From: Planctomycetota bacterium
GTDB lineage: Bacteria; Planctomycetota; B15-G4; SIAN01
Assembly (NCBI GenBank): GCA_028289345.1
Contig: JANQQL010000025.1
Location: 186,001 to 250,000 of the forward strand
Reading direction: 5' to 3'
DNA length: 64,000 nucleotides
Of this stretch, positions 56,054 to 64,000 are shown piece after piece (position 1 is the stretch's first letter; every line of letters starts with the position of its first letter). The notes beneath the pieces are model-generated. The model searched no databases. It had not been told where the DNA came from and worked only from the letters and a program-made list of their open reading frames with translations. A program made the translations under genes and the position numbers.

Positions 56054-59000
56054 ATGAGTTTTCATCCGTCACCCGGTTCCGACCGAATGGCATTGGCCAG
56101 GTTTGGGAATGGGATTGCGTCTGGATGGTTCGTCGCCAGCGCATTGGCGTTGCTTTCCGCCTGCAGTGGGGGAGGTGGTGGTGGAGGCGGCGGCGTTGTG
56201 GCCGGGTCAGGAACTGACTCCGATCGCTTGCAGATCCAGGACGTTTCCTACGGCCGATTGCTGGAAGAAGACGGAACGACGCGGGTGGTGAGCCCACTGT
56301 CGACGGTTGTGACCGATCCCCTGACGGGGGAGTCAATTCCCGGCACCCTCGAAGCTCTCACCGCCGCAGTCGATCTAGAGGCCCTGGTGTCTCTCAACCT
56401 CGGGCCGGACTATGTGCCGCGAGTGGTGCCGCGCAATGGGGTTCTGGTGGTCAGCTTCACCCGGAATCTGAATCCCTCGACCATCTTCCCCGATGTGGTG
56501 GACGGGGCCGGGGCATTGGTCAGTGAAGGCAGCGTCCGGGTCCGTTTTCAGAATGGCCGGCCGGTGCCCGTCAAACTGGATGTGCGGAACGGCAATGAAG
56601 TCTGGATCGATGCGGTCATCGATGAAGCCGTGGGGTTTCCTCCCAGCCCCGTTGACTTCGGACCCACCGGCGAGCCACGCGCCGATGCGGTGGGCTTCCT
56701 GGCACTTTCTCTCGATCGACTCGTCATCCAATCGAGCGACGGGGAGCTGCTGCGCGCCCGAGACGATCGGTTGGGAACAGCACCCACGCTGCCGATTGGT
56801 TTCAATCCGGGCAATCAGGTGCTGGATTTCATCTCGCAAAGCGAGCTCATTCCCACCAATGAAACTTTCAACGGGTTCCTTCCGGACACGACGGCCCCGT
56901 TGTTGGTGCGCGACTATGCCCTGGATGGAAAACTTGATCTTGCCCGCGGCGACGGTGCCGACCCGGGCTTCGTGAGAATCGCGAACGCCGGGTTCTCGGA
57001 GAGTGCTCGTCGCGGCGCCGGGGAGTGGTCAGGAGAGCTGCTGGTCTTGCGTCCCGGCCGGGCTGATGAAGAAAGCGCCCGAATTCTTCGCAACTCGCGA
57101 GACACCTGGTTCGTCGCCAGTCCCTTCCAGCAACCCCTTCGGGATGGCGAAGCCTATTCCATTCGTCGCACCGAGTTCTTCGAACCAAATCCGGAGACGC
57201 CGATCCTGGAGTCCCGATTCGATCCGAACAATCCTCAGAACGCCGCCAATCGTCAATTCGTCAACTTCGTGCGGGCATTTGAGATCGACGACGAAGGCAA
57301 CCGTGTGGGCGGACCGATTGACCTACGGGCCGAGAGCCTCCCCGCGTTCTCGGAGCTCGCCGTGACCTTCAACGAACCCATCGATGATCGTTCCCTCGGC
57401 CAGTGGGAGAACTTCCGGGTGGCGCGTCAACCTGATGACGGCACCGAAAAGGTCTCGCGCATCGTCTTGAGCCAAGGTCAGCGGGAGGTGCGCATCCAGC
57501 CGGTGCGAGTGGAACAGGACACCGGTGCTTTGGAAGTCGTGGGGTGGGGGCCGGGCAAGCAGAACCTTCAGCTCATTCTGCAAACCGTTCCCGACGTCGA
57601 GTTCTTGCTCGCACGCATGGAGAGCGTTGACGTGCGCAGCTTTCTCGATGGGGGCGCCCGTGCCATCACAGATCTGGGAGGCAGCCCTCTTGGGTTCCCA
57701 TTGAGCCAGTTCGATCGATTGAGTCCGGTCGTTCAGTACCAAGTCAACTTTTTCACCGATGAGTCGCTGAGTTCGTTGGAAGACCCGCCGGTTTCCAGGG
57801 ATTGGCGGATGATCGTGCACCGGTTCCCGGGAAGGCCCGACACCGGCATTGACCCCAATACCGAGGTTCCCGGGGTGCTGTACGGCGATCAGCCCAACGT
57901 CTACGGTCCGGTCGGAGACATGAATCTCCAAGTGAACGGATTCCTGGCCGGACAGCCGGTTATTTTCGCCTCGAAGGTCTTGGACGATTTCTTTCCCCCT
58001 CCGGACGGCCAGTTCGGAGCATTCCCCGAAGGAACTCTAGTCCCCCTCGCCGCCGGCAATCCGGACGCGCCACTCCCGCCGAACGCATCCTCTCCGGTTC
58101 GTCGCAGTCACCACGGCGCTCGCTTCCAACACCTCTATCGTGAGGTGGATGCCTCTCCTGGTCTGAGTTTGGCGGGGACCTTGCTCGATCTGTACCGGAT
58201 CTCCTTCGCCCCGATCGGAGGCAACGTCACCCGTGACGTTTACGAAGATCTTTCGATTCACGCGGCTCATTCCCCGCTTCGGCCCAACACCTCGCAGAGC
58301 GGTGGAGCGTCGCAACGGCCGAACTCAGGACTGCAAGAACCCTTCGATTGGGAATCGTACTTGCAAGATGCGTTGTCCACGGTTGATAGCAATGTGGAGC
58401 GCGCTTGCCGTAGTCAGATCACGGGGGAGGGACCGAATGTCTATGAAGGGTCCCTGGTGACTTGTGTTCCCGCGGGCACCTCTTGGACCATCCAGCAAAA
58501 GGACCTCTACACACCGCCCTTCGACAACCGTGCTTACCACCCCTTTCCGGAGTTCGAGAACCCGTTCCCGTACAACAACGGAGGGTATCCGGACGAGCAC
58601 CGCAAGATGCGCACTGACTTCAATGCAATGATCGGCTCCAATTATTGGAGAGAGCTTCGCAATCTTTCCACAGAGGGCGACTCCCTGGTGTTGGAGTACC
58701 GCATTCGTCCACAGCGCCCAGCTCTTTCGCTTCGAAATGGCTTCACGTTTGCCCGCGGAATCCAATCCGATCCGAAGCCAAACTTCCGGGTCTTCAACAT
58801 TGGGACGAACAATGGAGACGTGGCGCTGAGCGGGGCGATTCCTAACCCGGTTCTCGATCCCGACGACATCGAAAACGACCTTCGGGCTCGCTGCTCGAAT
58901 GGCTACGCCCCCCAATACCGATCGATGCCTGCGCAGGGCGGCGCCGAGGATTTCACCGGGATCCAGTGGAGTGCCGCTCAAGGGGACAATGCTCGCCACT

Positions 59001-59314
59001 TCATGGTGTTCGATTACGTGAAAACGACTTCGACGATCGTCTCGCCCTACGTGCGCGGCGGCGTGGCCCCGCGCTACTTCCCGGCGTTCATCGATCCCCC
59101 TCCACAAAGGCAGCCGGCCGGGACTCAGGTGGTGGTGGAGTACCGCGGCGCGCGAAACGTGCGCGGCGGAGGTCCGTTCCAGTTCAGCCCCGATCCCGCG
59201 GACCATTCCAGTCGCACCCACATCGCGTTTCGGGTGACCTTTGTTGGCAACAGAGAGACTCGACTGTCTCCCAATTTCGAGACCCTCGCGATTCCGGTCC
59301 TCGAGGAGGGATAG
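56054..59314 (+). CDS. Large lipoprotein with Gly run and Ig-like domains
   Basis: The 1086-residue protein starts at ATG 56054 (GGGGAAGG upstream) with a lipoprotein signal ending ALLSA-Cys, directly followed by nine to ten glycines, a spacer often seen in surface lipoproteins. The body contains Big_5/SbsA-type Ig-like units that include VLVVSFTRNLNPSTIF and ELAVTFNEPIDDRSLGQWEN, about residues 130 and 430. The C-terminal 400 residues hold conserved-looking but unassigned sequence with a few Cys. No enzyme motif is seen. It is probably an outer-surface protein. It is monocistronic. Confidence 0.8.
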   Translation: MSFHPSPGSDRMALARFGNGIASGWFVASALALLSACSGGGGGGGGGVVAGSGTDSDRLQIQDVSYGRLLEEDGTTRVVSPLSTVVTDPLTGESIPGTLEALTAAVDLEALVSLNLGPDYVPRVVPRNGVLVVSFTRNLNPSTIFPDVVDGAGALVSEGSVRVRFQNGRPVPVKLDVRNGNEVWIDAVIDEAVGFPPSPVDFGPTGEPRADAVGFLALSLDRLVIQSSDGELLRARDDRLGTAPTLPIGFNPGNQVLDFISQSELIPTNETFNGFLPDTTAPLLVRDYALDGKLDLARGDGADPGFVRIANAGFSESARRGAGEWSGELLVLRPGRADEESARILRNSRDTWFVASPFQQPLRDGEAYSIRRTEFFEPNPETPILESRFDPNNPQNAANRQFVNFVRAFEIDDEGNRVGGPIDLRAESLPAFSELAVTFNEPIDDRSLGQWENFRVARQPDDGTEKVSRIVLSQGQREVRIQPVRVEQDTGALEVVGWGPGKQNLQLILQTVPDVEFLLARMESVDVRSFLDGGARAITDLGGSPLGFPLSQFDRLSPVVQYQVNFFTDESLSSLEDPPVSRDWRMIVHRFPGRPDTGIDPNTEVPGVLYGDQPNVYGPVGDMNLQVNGFLAGQPVIFASKVLDDFFPPPDGQFGAFPEGTLVPLAAGNPDAPLPPNASSPVRRSHHGARFQHLYREVDASPGLSLAGTLLDLYRISFAPIGGNVTRDVYEDLSIHAAHSPLRPNTSQSGGASQRPNSGLQEPFDWESYLQDALSTVDSNVERACRSQITGEGPNVYEGSLVTCVPAGTSWTIQQKDLYTPPFDNRAYHPFPEFENPFPYNNGGYPDEHRKMRTDFNAMIGSNYWRELRNLSTEGDSLVLEYRIRPQRPALSLRNGFTFARGIQSDPKPNFRVFNIGTNNGDVALSGAIPNPVLDPDDIENDLRARCSNGYAPQYRSMPAQGGAEDFTGIQWSAAQGDNARHFMVFDYVKTTSTIVSPYVRGGVAPRYFPAFIDPPPQRQPAGTQVVVEYRGARNVRGGGPFQFSPDPADHSSRTHIAFRVTFVGNRETRLSPNFETLAIPVLEEG

Positions 59315-59371
59315 CTAGCTAGCTGGCTTCGGGGGGGAGCCTGGAGGAGCGGTGAGCCTGGGAGAGCGGGT

Positions 59372-59420
59372 CAACCGGTCGATGGCCTTTTGACGAGGCG
59401 GTCGGCCGGTTGGCTTTTTG
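59372..59420 (+). terminator. Probable terminator after the large lipoprotein gene
   Basis: CAACCGG (59372-59378) can pair with CCGGTTG (59406-59412) across an internally structured loop, followed by GCTTTTTG. It lies about 60-105 bases after the stop and ahead of the TetR promoter. Confidence 0.45.
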
Positions 59421-59489
59421 TCAGGGCTCGGTGAAATCGCTTGCGGGGAGCCCTGGAGGGCTTGATCCGTCTCAAGAGTGGGTTATGTT

Positions 59490-59505
59490 CATACCGATCG
59501 GTATG
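59490..59505. promoter_or_regulatory. TetR operator-like palindrome upstream of the second TetR gene
   Basis: CATACCGATCGGTATG is a perfect 16-base palindrome 25 bases before the TTG start of the TetR gene, the usual place for autorepression. Confidence 0.7.
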
Positions 59506-59530
59506 TCATCGAGCCCTGGAGATTCCAGAT

Positions 59531-60136
59531 TTGAGCGAAGCGCCCACCCCCACGGAGTCTCCCACGCGGACCAAGCTGTTGGATGCCGCCGAGGACCTGA
59601 TGCTGTCCCGCGGATATGTCGCAACCAGCGTCGACGCGATTTGCTCCGCCGCGGGGCTGACCAAAGGCAGCTTCTTCCACTACTTCCGCAACAAGGAAGA
59701 GCTCGGAAAAGTCCTGCTCGAGCGCTTTGCCGGGCGCCAGGCCCAGCAGTTCATGGCCGAGTGCGCAAACCTCGAGGATCCGCTTGAGCGGGTCTATCGC
59801 GTCATCGATTGGGCGATCGAGGGCATGCAGAGTCCGGACATGAAGGGCTGTCTCATCGGCACGTTCGCTCAGGAGATCTCGGAGACTCATCCGGAGCTTC
59901 GGCAGGTGTGCGACACCTGTTTCGGCAATTTTGCCGACGCCATGGGACGCGACTTGAACGCGGCCAAGGCTCGCTATCGCCCAAGCGACGACTTCGACGC
60001 CGAGAGCTTAGGTGCCTATTTCCTCTCTGTGATTCAGGGGTCGATGCTCTTGCGACGGACCTCCGGGAACGGCGAGGCAACCGCGAGCAATCTGCGCCAT
60101 TTCCGCTCCTACTTGGCGGGACTGTACGGGCGATGA
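59531..60136 (+). CDS. TetR-family transcriptional regulator
   Basis: The 201-residue protein has a TetR helix-turn-helix (KLLDAAEDLMLSRGYVATSV, GLTKGSFFHYFRNKEELGKV) and a helical effector domain with MKGCLIGTFAQEISETHPEL, a pattern of the AcrR/TetR_C_16-type group. I place the start at TTG 59531, because the frame upstream runs through a perfect palindrome that should be an operator. Cys residues at CLIGTF and VCDTCFG could be redox-relevant. A second palindrome lies between this gene and the Cys-rich exported protein downstream, making that gene a likely target. Confidence 0.88.
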   Translation: MSEAPTPTESPTRTKLLDAAEDLMLSRGYVATSVDAICSAAGLTKGSFFHYFRNKEELGKVLLERFAGRQAQQFMAECANLEDPLERVYRVIDWAIEGMQSPDMKGCLIGTFAQEISETHPELRQVCDTCFGNFADAMGRDLNAAKARYRPSDDFDAESLGAYFLSVIQGSMLLRRTSGNGEATASNLRHFRSYLAGLYGR

Positions 60137-60165
60137 GGGGGCAGGATTTTTCGGATTTTGAATCA

Positions 60166-60181
60166 TACCAACCGGTTGGTA
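60166..60181. promoter_or_regulatory. Second TetR-type palindrome, before the Cys-rich exported protein gene
   Basis: TACCAACCGGTTGGTA is a perfect 16-base palindrome 29 bases after the TetR stop and 118 bases before the next start. It has the same ACC-centre-GGT architecture as 59490-59505 (CCAACCGGTTGG versus ACCGATCGGT), so it could be read by the same regulator with lower affinity, or by another. Confidence 0.55.
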
Positions 60182-60299
60182 GTGCGATGTACCCAGCAGT
60201 ATCGGCCGTGGCACGTGGCCACGGACCACCAAGAGGGGAGTGGGCGCCGAAACTTTCGGCGGCCGCTTCCTACAAGGACGCAGTCGGAGAAAAGATTCG

Positions 60300-61172
60300 A
60301 TGATCAAGTTCATGACCGTCGCCACGTTCGCGACAGGGATCGCGCTGAGTGGTGCCGCTTGGGCAGGCGGGAACATGGAATGCCCGACCGGCAAGAAAGT
60401 GACGGCGTTGTTGGAAAGCTGGGAGACTGTTTCGACCCAGGCAAGTGCTGGGGCTCCTGCCGACCAGGAGAAAGTCGCTGCCCTCGCCTCCCAGTGTCCC
60501 GTCGGAAGTCGCATGAAAGAAACCCTGGGCGCAGTGAAGGATGCGTTGGGTTTCGTGGTCGCGTCCCAAGAGTCCCACGCCAAGGATTGCCCGGTCGAAA
60601 AGCTCGATCCCAGCGATCCGTCCTGTGCCGCTGCCAAAGAAATGAAAGCGTTTCGAACCCAGGCGCTGAGCGGGCTTTCGCAGCTTGCCAGCTACGCGTC
60701 CAACGCGTCTTGCAGCGCGGCTGCGAGCTGCAGCGTGGCTGCCAGTGATTCCAAAGAATGCAACGCTTCTTCCCAGTGCCCGATCCGCATTGCATCTCGC
60801 CTTGGTGAGCTGAAGGGTTCGTTCGATTTGGCCAAGCAAGAAGTCGCCGCTCTTTCCCCCAGCGATCGGGGTGCCATCCTCGCCAGCTTCGCATCCATGG
60901 CCGAGTCCCACCAGGCCGTAAGTTTGATGCCGGAGAGCGTCATGACTCTGGCAGAAGGTCTCGACGGACTGCATCAGATGCACGGCAAGATGGCGGAGTG
61001 GGCCCAGTCGAATCCTGAGATCATGAAGTCGGTGCCCGAAGCGACCCGCCTCGCGTTCCAGGCCGAAGTCGCCGTGATCGACGAAGCCCGCCAGGTCTTG
61101 CAGCAGGTCACCGAAACGATGAAGGCCATGCAGGCACCCATCGACGCGTCCGAAATGGTTGGCGCGCGCTGA
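60300..61172 (+). CDS. Cys-rich exported helical protein of unknown function
   Basis: I do not recognise this 290-residue protein. The ATG at 60300 follows GGAGAAAA and opens a clear signal peptide (MIKFMTVATFATGIALSGAAWA). The mature part is helical and has eight Cys, four of them in Cys-Pro pairs (MECP, SQCP, KDCP, SQCP), concentrated in the first 150 residues, including CSAAASCSVAAS. The C-terminal half is Met-rich (QMHGKMAEW, MKAMQAP). Eight Cys in a periplasmic protein suggest four disulfides or metal binding. Expression is probably under the TetR regulator upstream. A strong terminator follows. Confidence 0.78.
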   Translation: MIKFMTVATFATGIALSGAAWAGGNMECPTGKKVTALLESWETVSTQASAGAPADQEKVAALASQCPVGSRMKETLGAVKDALGFVVASQESHAKDCPVEKLDPSDPSCAAAKEMKAFRTQALSGLSQLASYASNASCSAAASCSVAASDSKECNASSQCPIRIASRLGELKGSFDLAKQEVAALSPSDRGAILASFASMAESHQAVSLMPESVMTLAEGLDGLHQMHGKMAEWAQSNPEIMKSVPEATRLAFQAEVAVIDEARQVLQQVTETMKAMQAPIDASEMVGAR

Positions 61173-61211
61173 AGCACCTCCTCTCCCCACTCACCGATCA
61201 GCAGCGGTTTC

Positions 61212-61247
61212 CTCGGAGGCGGGCTTTGCTCGCCTCCGAGTGTTTTT
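61212..61247 (+). terminator. Rho-independent terminator
   Basis: CTCGGAGGCG (61212-61221) pairs perfectly with CGCCTCCGAG (61231-61240) around a nine-base loop and is followed by TGTTTTT. It ends the Cys-rich protein transcript; the convergent subtilase gene stops eight bases later. Confidence 0.9.
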
Positions 61248-61254
61248 GGAGGCA

Positions 61255-62994
61255 CTACCGAAACGCAATCTCCGCGCTGTTGGACAGGTGCAAGTCGCCG
61301 TTCGCCTGCACATCCAGCGCCTGCAGGTAGAAGGTTGAGCCGGCGAGCAATGGGTCATCCGGAACCGTGCTGTTGAATGCGGCCACGCCGAACTCATCGA
61401 AGGACGCGAGCACCACTCCCTGAACGGGAAAGGCGATGAGCAGGTCGCGGTTCTTGTTGGTGGGGATGCGGGCGCGTGCGTTGGATAGGTAGAGCAGGAA
61501 GCGCTGGGACGGGTCGCCTCGAATTTCGACGTCCAGGGGATCCCCGGGAAGACCGCTGGTGTTCACTATCAGTCCGTCGGGAAGGCCGAAGGTGGCGAGG
61601 AGCTGGACCAGATCCGGACGCGGACCGATGTCGACTCCAGGATCCTGGGGAGTGCCGACAGTGCGCAGAAGGTCACGGATCTCGAACGGGGTGAGCTGGC
61701 GATTTTCTTGTTCGCGCACCACGTTGGAGAGAACGGCGGCGACCCCTGCGACCATCGGGCCGGCTCCCGAGGTTCCGCCGAAGACCGCGGTGTAGTTCTG
61801 TTTCTCGCCGGTTTGAGAGAACAGTTCGTTGGCGAAGTTCAGCGTGGTGATGTTCTCGGCCCAGGCGTGGCAGTCGACGCGTTCGCCGTAGCTGGTTTGG
61901 GGCCACGGCGCTAGATCGGTGCTTTGGCCACCACCGACGATGACTCCACCGGAATCCGGCTGATCGGGAAGGTACCTGGTCCCGAACAAAGATTCGTCTC
62001 CCAAGTCTTGGCTGGCGTTGCCGGCGCCGAACACATAAGTGATGCCGCTCAGGGTGGCGGTGTAGATGGCGTCGAAATCCGCCTGGAAGAAATCCATGGG
62101 AGCCTGGCCACCGGTGGTGAGCAAGAAAGCATAGGAAGCGACGAATACATCCCCGGGTTGGGCCACAGCGGCAGTCATGGAAATCGTGTCCGAGGCCGAC
62201 GCGTTGGCAAGAACGGAGCCGATGATCATCCCGGCCTGGTGGGTCATGCCAAGGATTCCATAGCGATTGCGATTGGCCATCAACACGCCAGCGACCGCAT
62301 TGCCGTGCGGCGCAAAGGTGTCATAGAGAGAGGTGGGCTGATTGCCGATCACGTTGGCGCGGATCAGCTCGCAGGCGTCTTCGTGATCGAAGTACCAGCC
62401 GAACTCGAGTTGCCCGATGCGAAGATCCGGGGCTCCGCTTCCGACAATGCCCGCGACTTCTCGATAGCCGAGGCCGATTGGTGCTGAATCGAGGTATCCC
62501 TGGCCCGATTCCAGCAACGGAGTGGTCGGCGCCAAGTCTTCTCCGAGCAGGACGAGCGATTCACGCGATGGTTCCAGGTACGCGATTTCGACCTCTTCCA
62601 GTGAGTTCATCGCGTTGACGAGACGCAAGGTCTCCGAAGCGTTGGAGGTGTGAACCCGATAGTAGTTGTTGAGATCCGCGGGGAGCGGCCAGCCCGGCGG
62701 CACGCACTCCATGCAGCGTTGGCGCTCCTGATCCAGATCTTCGACGCTCCGAGAGAAAACTCGTTCGAGTTCACATCCCTCGAGCAGGTCGAGGCAATCG
62801 AGACGGTGGTTCGATTGTTCGTGAAGCCTTCCGCGGTCGAGGCGGACCGTTCGATCCTCGGCAAACTTCACGAGGAACGCCCGCTTCCTTTCCAGCTGAG
62901 GATGAACGGAGACTCGGGTTTGAACTGCGGGGACGTTTCTCGGAACAACGTCCGAGAAAGTGAGAGACGCGAACAAGCAGAACGACAGTTGCAT
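61255..62994 (-). CDS. Exported subtilisin-like (S8) serine protease, Glu variant
   Basis: The 579-residue protein starts at ATG 62994 (or GTG 62997) behind a near-perfect AAGGAGGTGA. A signal-like leader and a Cys-containing propeptide-like region precede the protease domain. The catalytic His lies in FAPHGNAVAGVLMA, the oxyanion Asn in VFGAGNASQD and the Ser in FGGTSGAGPMVAG. The position of the usual catalytic Asp reads GQLEFGWYFDHED, so Glu stands where Asp is normal; this also occurs in a known subtilase side group. A C-terminal beta-rich domain of about 150 residues follows. It is probably secreted. Confidence 0.88.
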   Translation of the reverse strand: MQLSFCLFASLTFSDVVPRNVPAVQTRVSVHPQLERKRAFLVKFAEDRTVRLDRGRLHEQSNHRLDCLDLLEGCELERVFSRSVEDLDQERQRCMECVPPGWPLPADLNNYYRVHTSNASETLRLVNAMNSLEEVEIAYLEPSRESLVLLGEDLAPTTPLLESGQGYLDSAPIGLGYREVAGIVGSGAPDLRIGQLEFGWYFDHEDACELIRANVIGNQPTSLYDTFAPHGNAVAGVLMANRNRYGILGMTHQAGMIIGSVLANASASDTISMTAAVAQPGDVFVASYAFLLTTGGQAPMDFFQADFDAIYTATLSGITYVFGAGNASQDLGDESLFGTRYLPDQPDSGGVIVGGGQSTDLAPWPQTSYGERVDCHAWAENITTLNFANELFSQTGEKQNYTAVFGGTSGAGPMVAGVAAVLSNVVREQENRQLTPFEIRDLLRTVGTPQDPGVDIGPRPDLVQLLATFGLPDGLIVNTSGLPGDPLDVEIRGDPSQRFLLYLSNARARIPTNKNRDLLIAFPVQGVVLASFDEFGVAAFNSTVPDDPLLAGSTFYLQALDVQANGDLHLSNSAEIAFR

Positions 62995-63532
62995 CACGGG
63001 TCACCTCCTTGGCGAGCGGAGTTCACCGGAAGCGATTCAACCCGATTCGGCTGCGGTTGACACGGACAAACGGATGTCCGGGAGGCTTGCCAGGGAGTGG
63101 GCGGATGTTGGAGAAACCACGGATCCCCTCGATCGCTGAGCCAACCGAGCCGCTTCGGCCATCCAGGTCCTCAAGGACCGCGCGAAGCGTGCGAGCATTC
63201 TTCTCGTCGGGGAAGCAATTCGGTCCATCTTGAAGGTTTCTGGCCGATTCCCCATCGCGATCGCGTTCCGCGTCGGGCAGGCCCGGACAAGCGCTCCCGG
63301 GAGGCACTTTTCGTGGACTCCGGATTCGGAACTCCACAAGACCGGATGGTACGTCGACCTTGTCGCTGAAGAACGTCGCGCCATCGGCGCCACAGAGCAA
63401 ACCGGATTTCGAGGGTGCCCGCGGGAAGCCGCTTCGGCCGGTGGCCCGGCGAGTGGCGATGCCGGTCCCGAGCACTTTCCCCGAATCGAGAAAACCAGTG
63501 ACGGGCTACGACAACTCCGGATTCTCCCTCCC
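62995..63532. other. Divergent intergenic region, no convincing gene
   Basis: All frames here are rather open because of base composition. A rightward frame runs in phase into the PSCyt1 gene from 63140 but has no start codon with a binding site and no recognisable sequence; the leftward frames are shadows. Both divergent promoters should lie here. Confidence 0.4.
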
Positions 63533-64000
63533 ATGATCGCTCGACTCCTCACCCCATTGCTCCCCCTGATGAGTTCGGACGCCGAGTTCTTCGAGGCCCG
63601 GATCCGCCCCTTGCTGGCGGAAACCTGCCTCCCTTGCCACGACAGTACGGCCATGGGGGGGCTTCGCATGGATTCCCGGGAGGCCCTTCTTGCGGGCGGG
63701 GTTTCGGGACCGGCCGTTGATCTCGACGATCCCGACGCGAGTTTGTTGATGCGCGCCGTTCGGCATGAAGCCAAGGGGCTGGAGATGCCGTGGGACGCCG
63801 ATCCATTGACCGAGTCGGAGCAGCGAGATCTCGCGGACTGGCTGCAGCGAGGCATCCCATGGCCGTCGTCCGACGCCAGCGACCCCGACGAAGAGCCATC
63901 TCACGAAGAGCATCCGCTGTTCTTGGCGTTGCGCAACCCTTCCCGTCCGTCGGTCGACAACGAGTCGTGGGTCCGCAACGACGTCGATCGGTTCGTGATG
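63533..64000 (+). CDS. Planctomycete cytochrome C (PSCyt1)/DUF1549 protein, N-terminal part
   Basis: The gene runs off the right edge; 156 codons are visible. After a short leader (MIARLLTPLLPLMSS) comes the PSCyt1 module: FFEARIRPLLAETC, the haem motif Cys-Leu-Pro-Cys-His, MGGLRMDSREALLAGGVSGP, DPDASLLMRAVRHE and LADWLQRGIPWP. A spacer follows, and VRNDVDRFVM at the edge is the usual beginning of DUF1549 (PSCyt2). Such proteins continue with DUF1549 and DUF1553 and are often paired with DUF1501 proteins; they are nearly restricted to planctomycetes and relatives. The start at ATG 63533 is chosen for the leader; no strong ribosome binding site is seen. Confidence 0.9.
   Translation, partial: MIARLLTPLLPLMSSDAEFFEARIRPLLAETCLPCHDSTAMGGLRMDSREALLAGGVSGPAVDLDDPDASLLMRAVRHEAKGLEMPWDADPLTESEQRDLADWLQRGIPWPSSDASDPDEEPSHEEHPLFLALRNPSRPSVDNESWVRNDVDRFVM

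Noticed and set aside
63037..63855. A 272-codon leftward frame antisense to the PSCyt1 gene
   Set aside because: Ser/Arg-rich shadow of a frame with clear PSCyt1 motifs on the other strand.

Overview
The window is GC-rich bacterial DNA that looks planctomycetal (Planctomycetota). The signs are: a CDS running off the right edge with the PSCyt1-type haem motif and the 'GGLRMDSREALLAGG' lead typical of planctomycete cytochromes; an ECF sigma factor fused through a membrane segment to carboxypeptidase-regulatory-like repeats; an ECF-sigma/Ser-Thr-kinase-TPR pair; a BlaI/M56-peptidase pair; several sulfatases; and many large exported proteins of unknown function. No rRNA, tRNA, CRISPR array, prophage or intact insertion sequence was found. 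Starts were re-chosen by ribosome binding site, signal peptide and overlap; non-ATG starts are common.

Layout. 1-5.3 kb: a leftward MacB/FtsX-type ABC exporter set (adaptor, ATPase, two permeases, the last cut by the edge) and an MscS channel. 5.3-7.5 kb: a large exported protein. 7.5-13.1 kb: a peroxide-defence block, with oxyR divergent from a katG that carries a signal peptide, a duplicated operator-like element between them, and an RclA/MerA-like flavin disulfide reductase. 13.3-19.1 kb (leftward): an exported jelly-roll-like protein, a PNGase F-like glycoamidase, a LytS/LytR-type two-component pair and a small unknown protein. 19.5-25.2 kb: a sulfatase, a protein with two in-frame tandem-repeat tracts, and purE-purK. 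25.3-33.4 kb: a TPR-like exported protein, a DUF4136-like lipoprotein, an erythromycin-esterase-like exported protein with a decayed second copy 2 kb away, an exported protoglobin divergent from a MarR regulator with a four-Cys tail, and a large GH42-like exported protein.

33.4-43.7 kb is a signalling region: a TPR-tailed Ser/Thr kinase with its ECF sigma factor, then divergently blaI and a BlaR1-like M56 peptidase fused to calcium-binding-type repeats, a transglutaminase-like domain and a duplicated C-terminal domain; then a beta-lactamase-fold serine hydrolase divergent from a TetR regulator. 43.8-56 kb: a PQQ-type propeller, a cysteine-synthase-family enzyme, a second sulfatase, the sigma-factor fusion, and a leftward S41 peptidase / GT-C-like membrane protein / sulfatase-fold lipoprotein operon. 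56-64 kb: a large Gly-run lipoprotein, a second TetR regulator flanked by two perfect palindromes, a Cys-rich exported protein, a subtilase with Glu in place of the usual Asp, and the start of the PSCyt1 protein.

The strongest candidates for undescribed biology are the BlaI/BlaR1-transglutaminase receptor, the membrane-tethered sigma factor, and the exported protoglobin with its MarR regulator.
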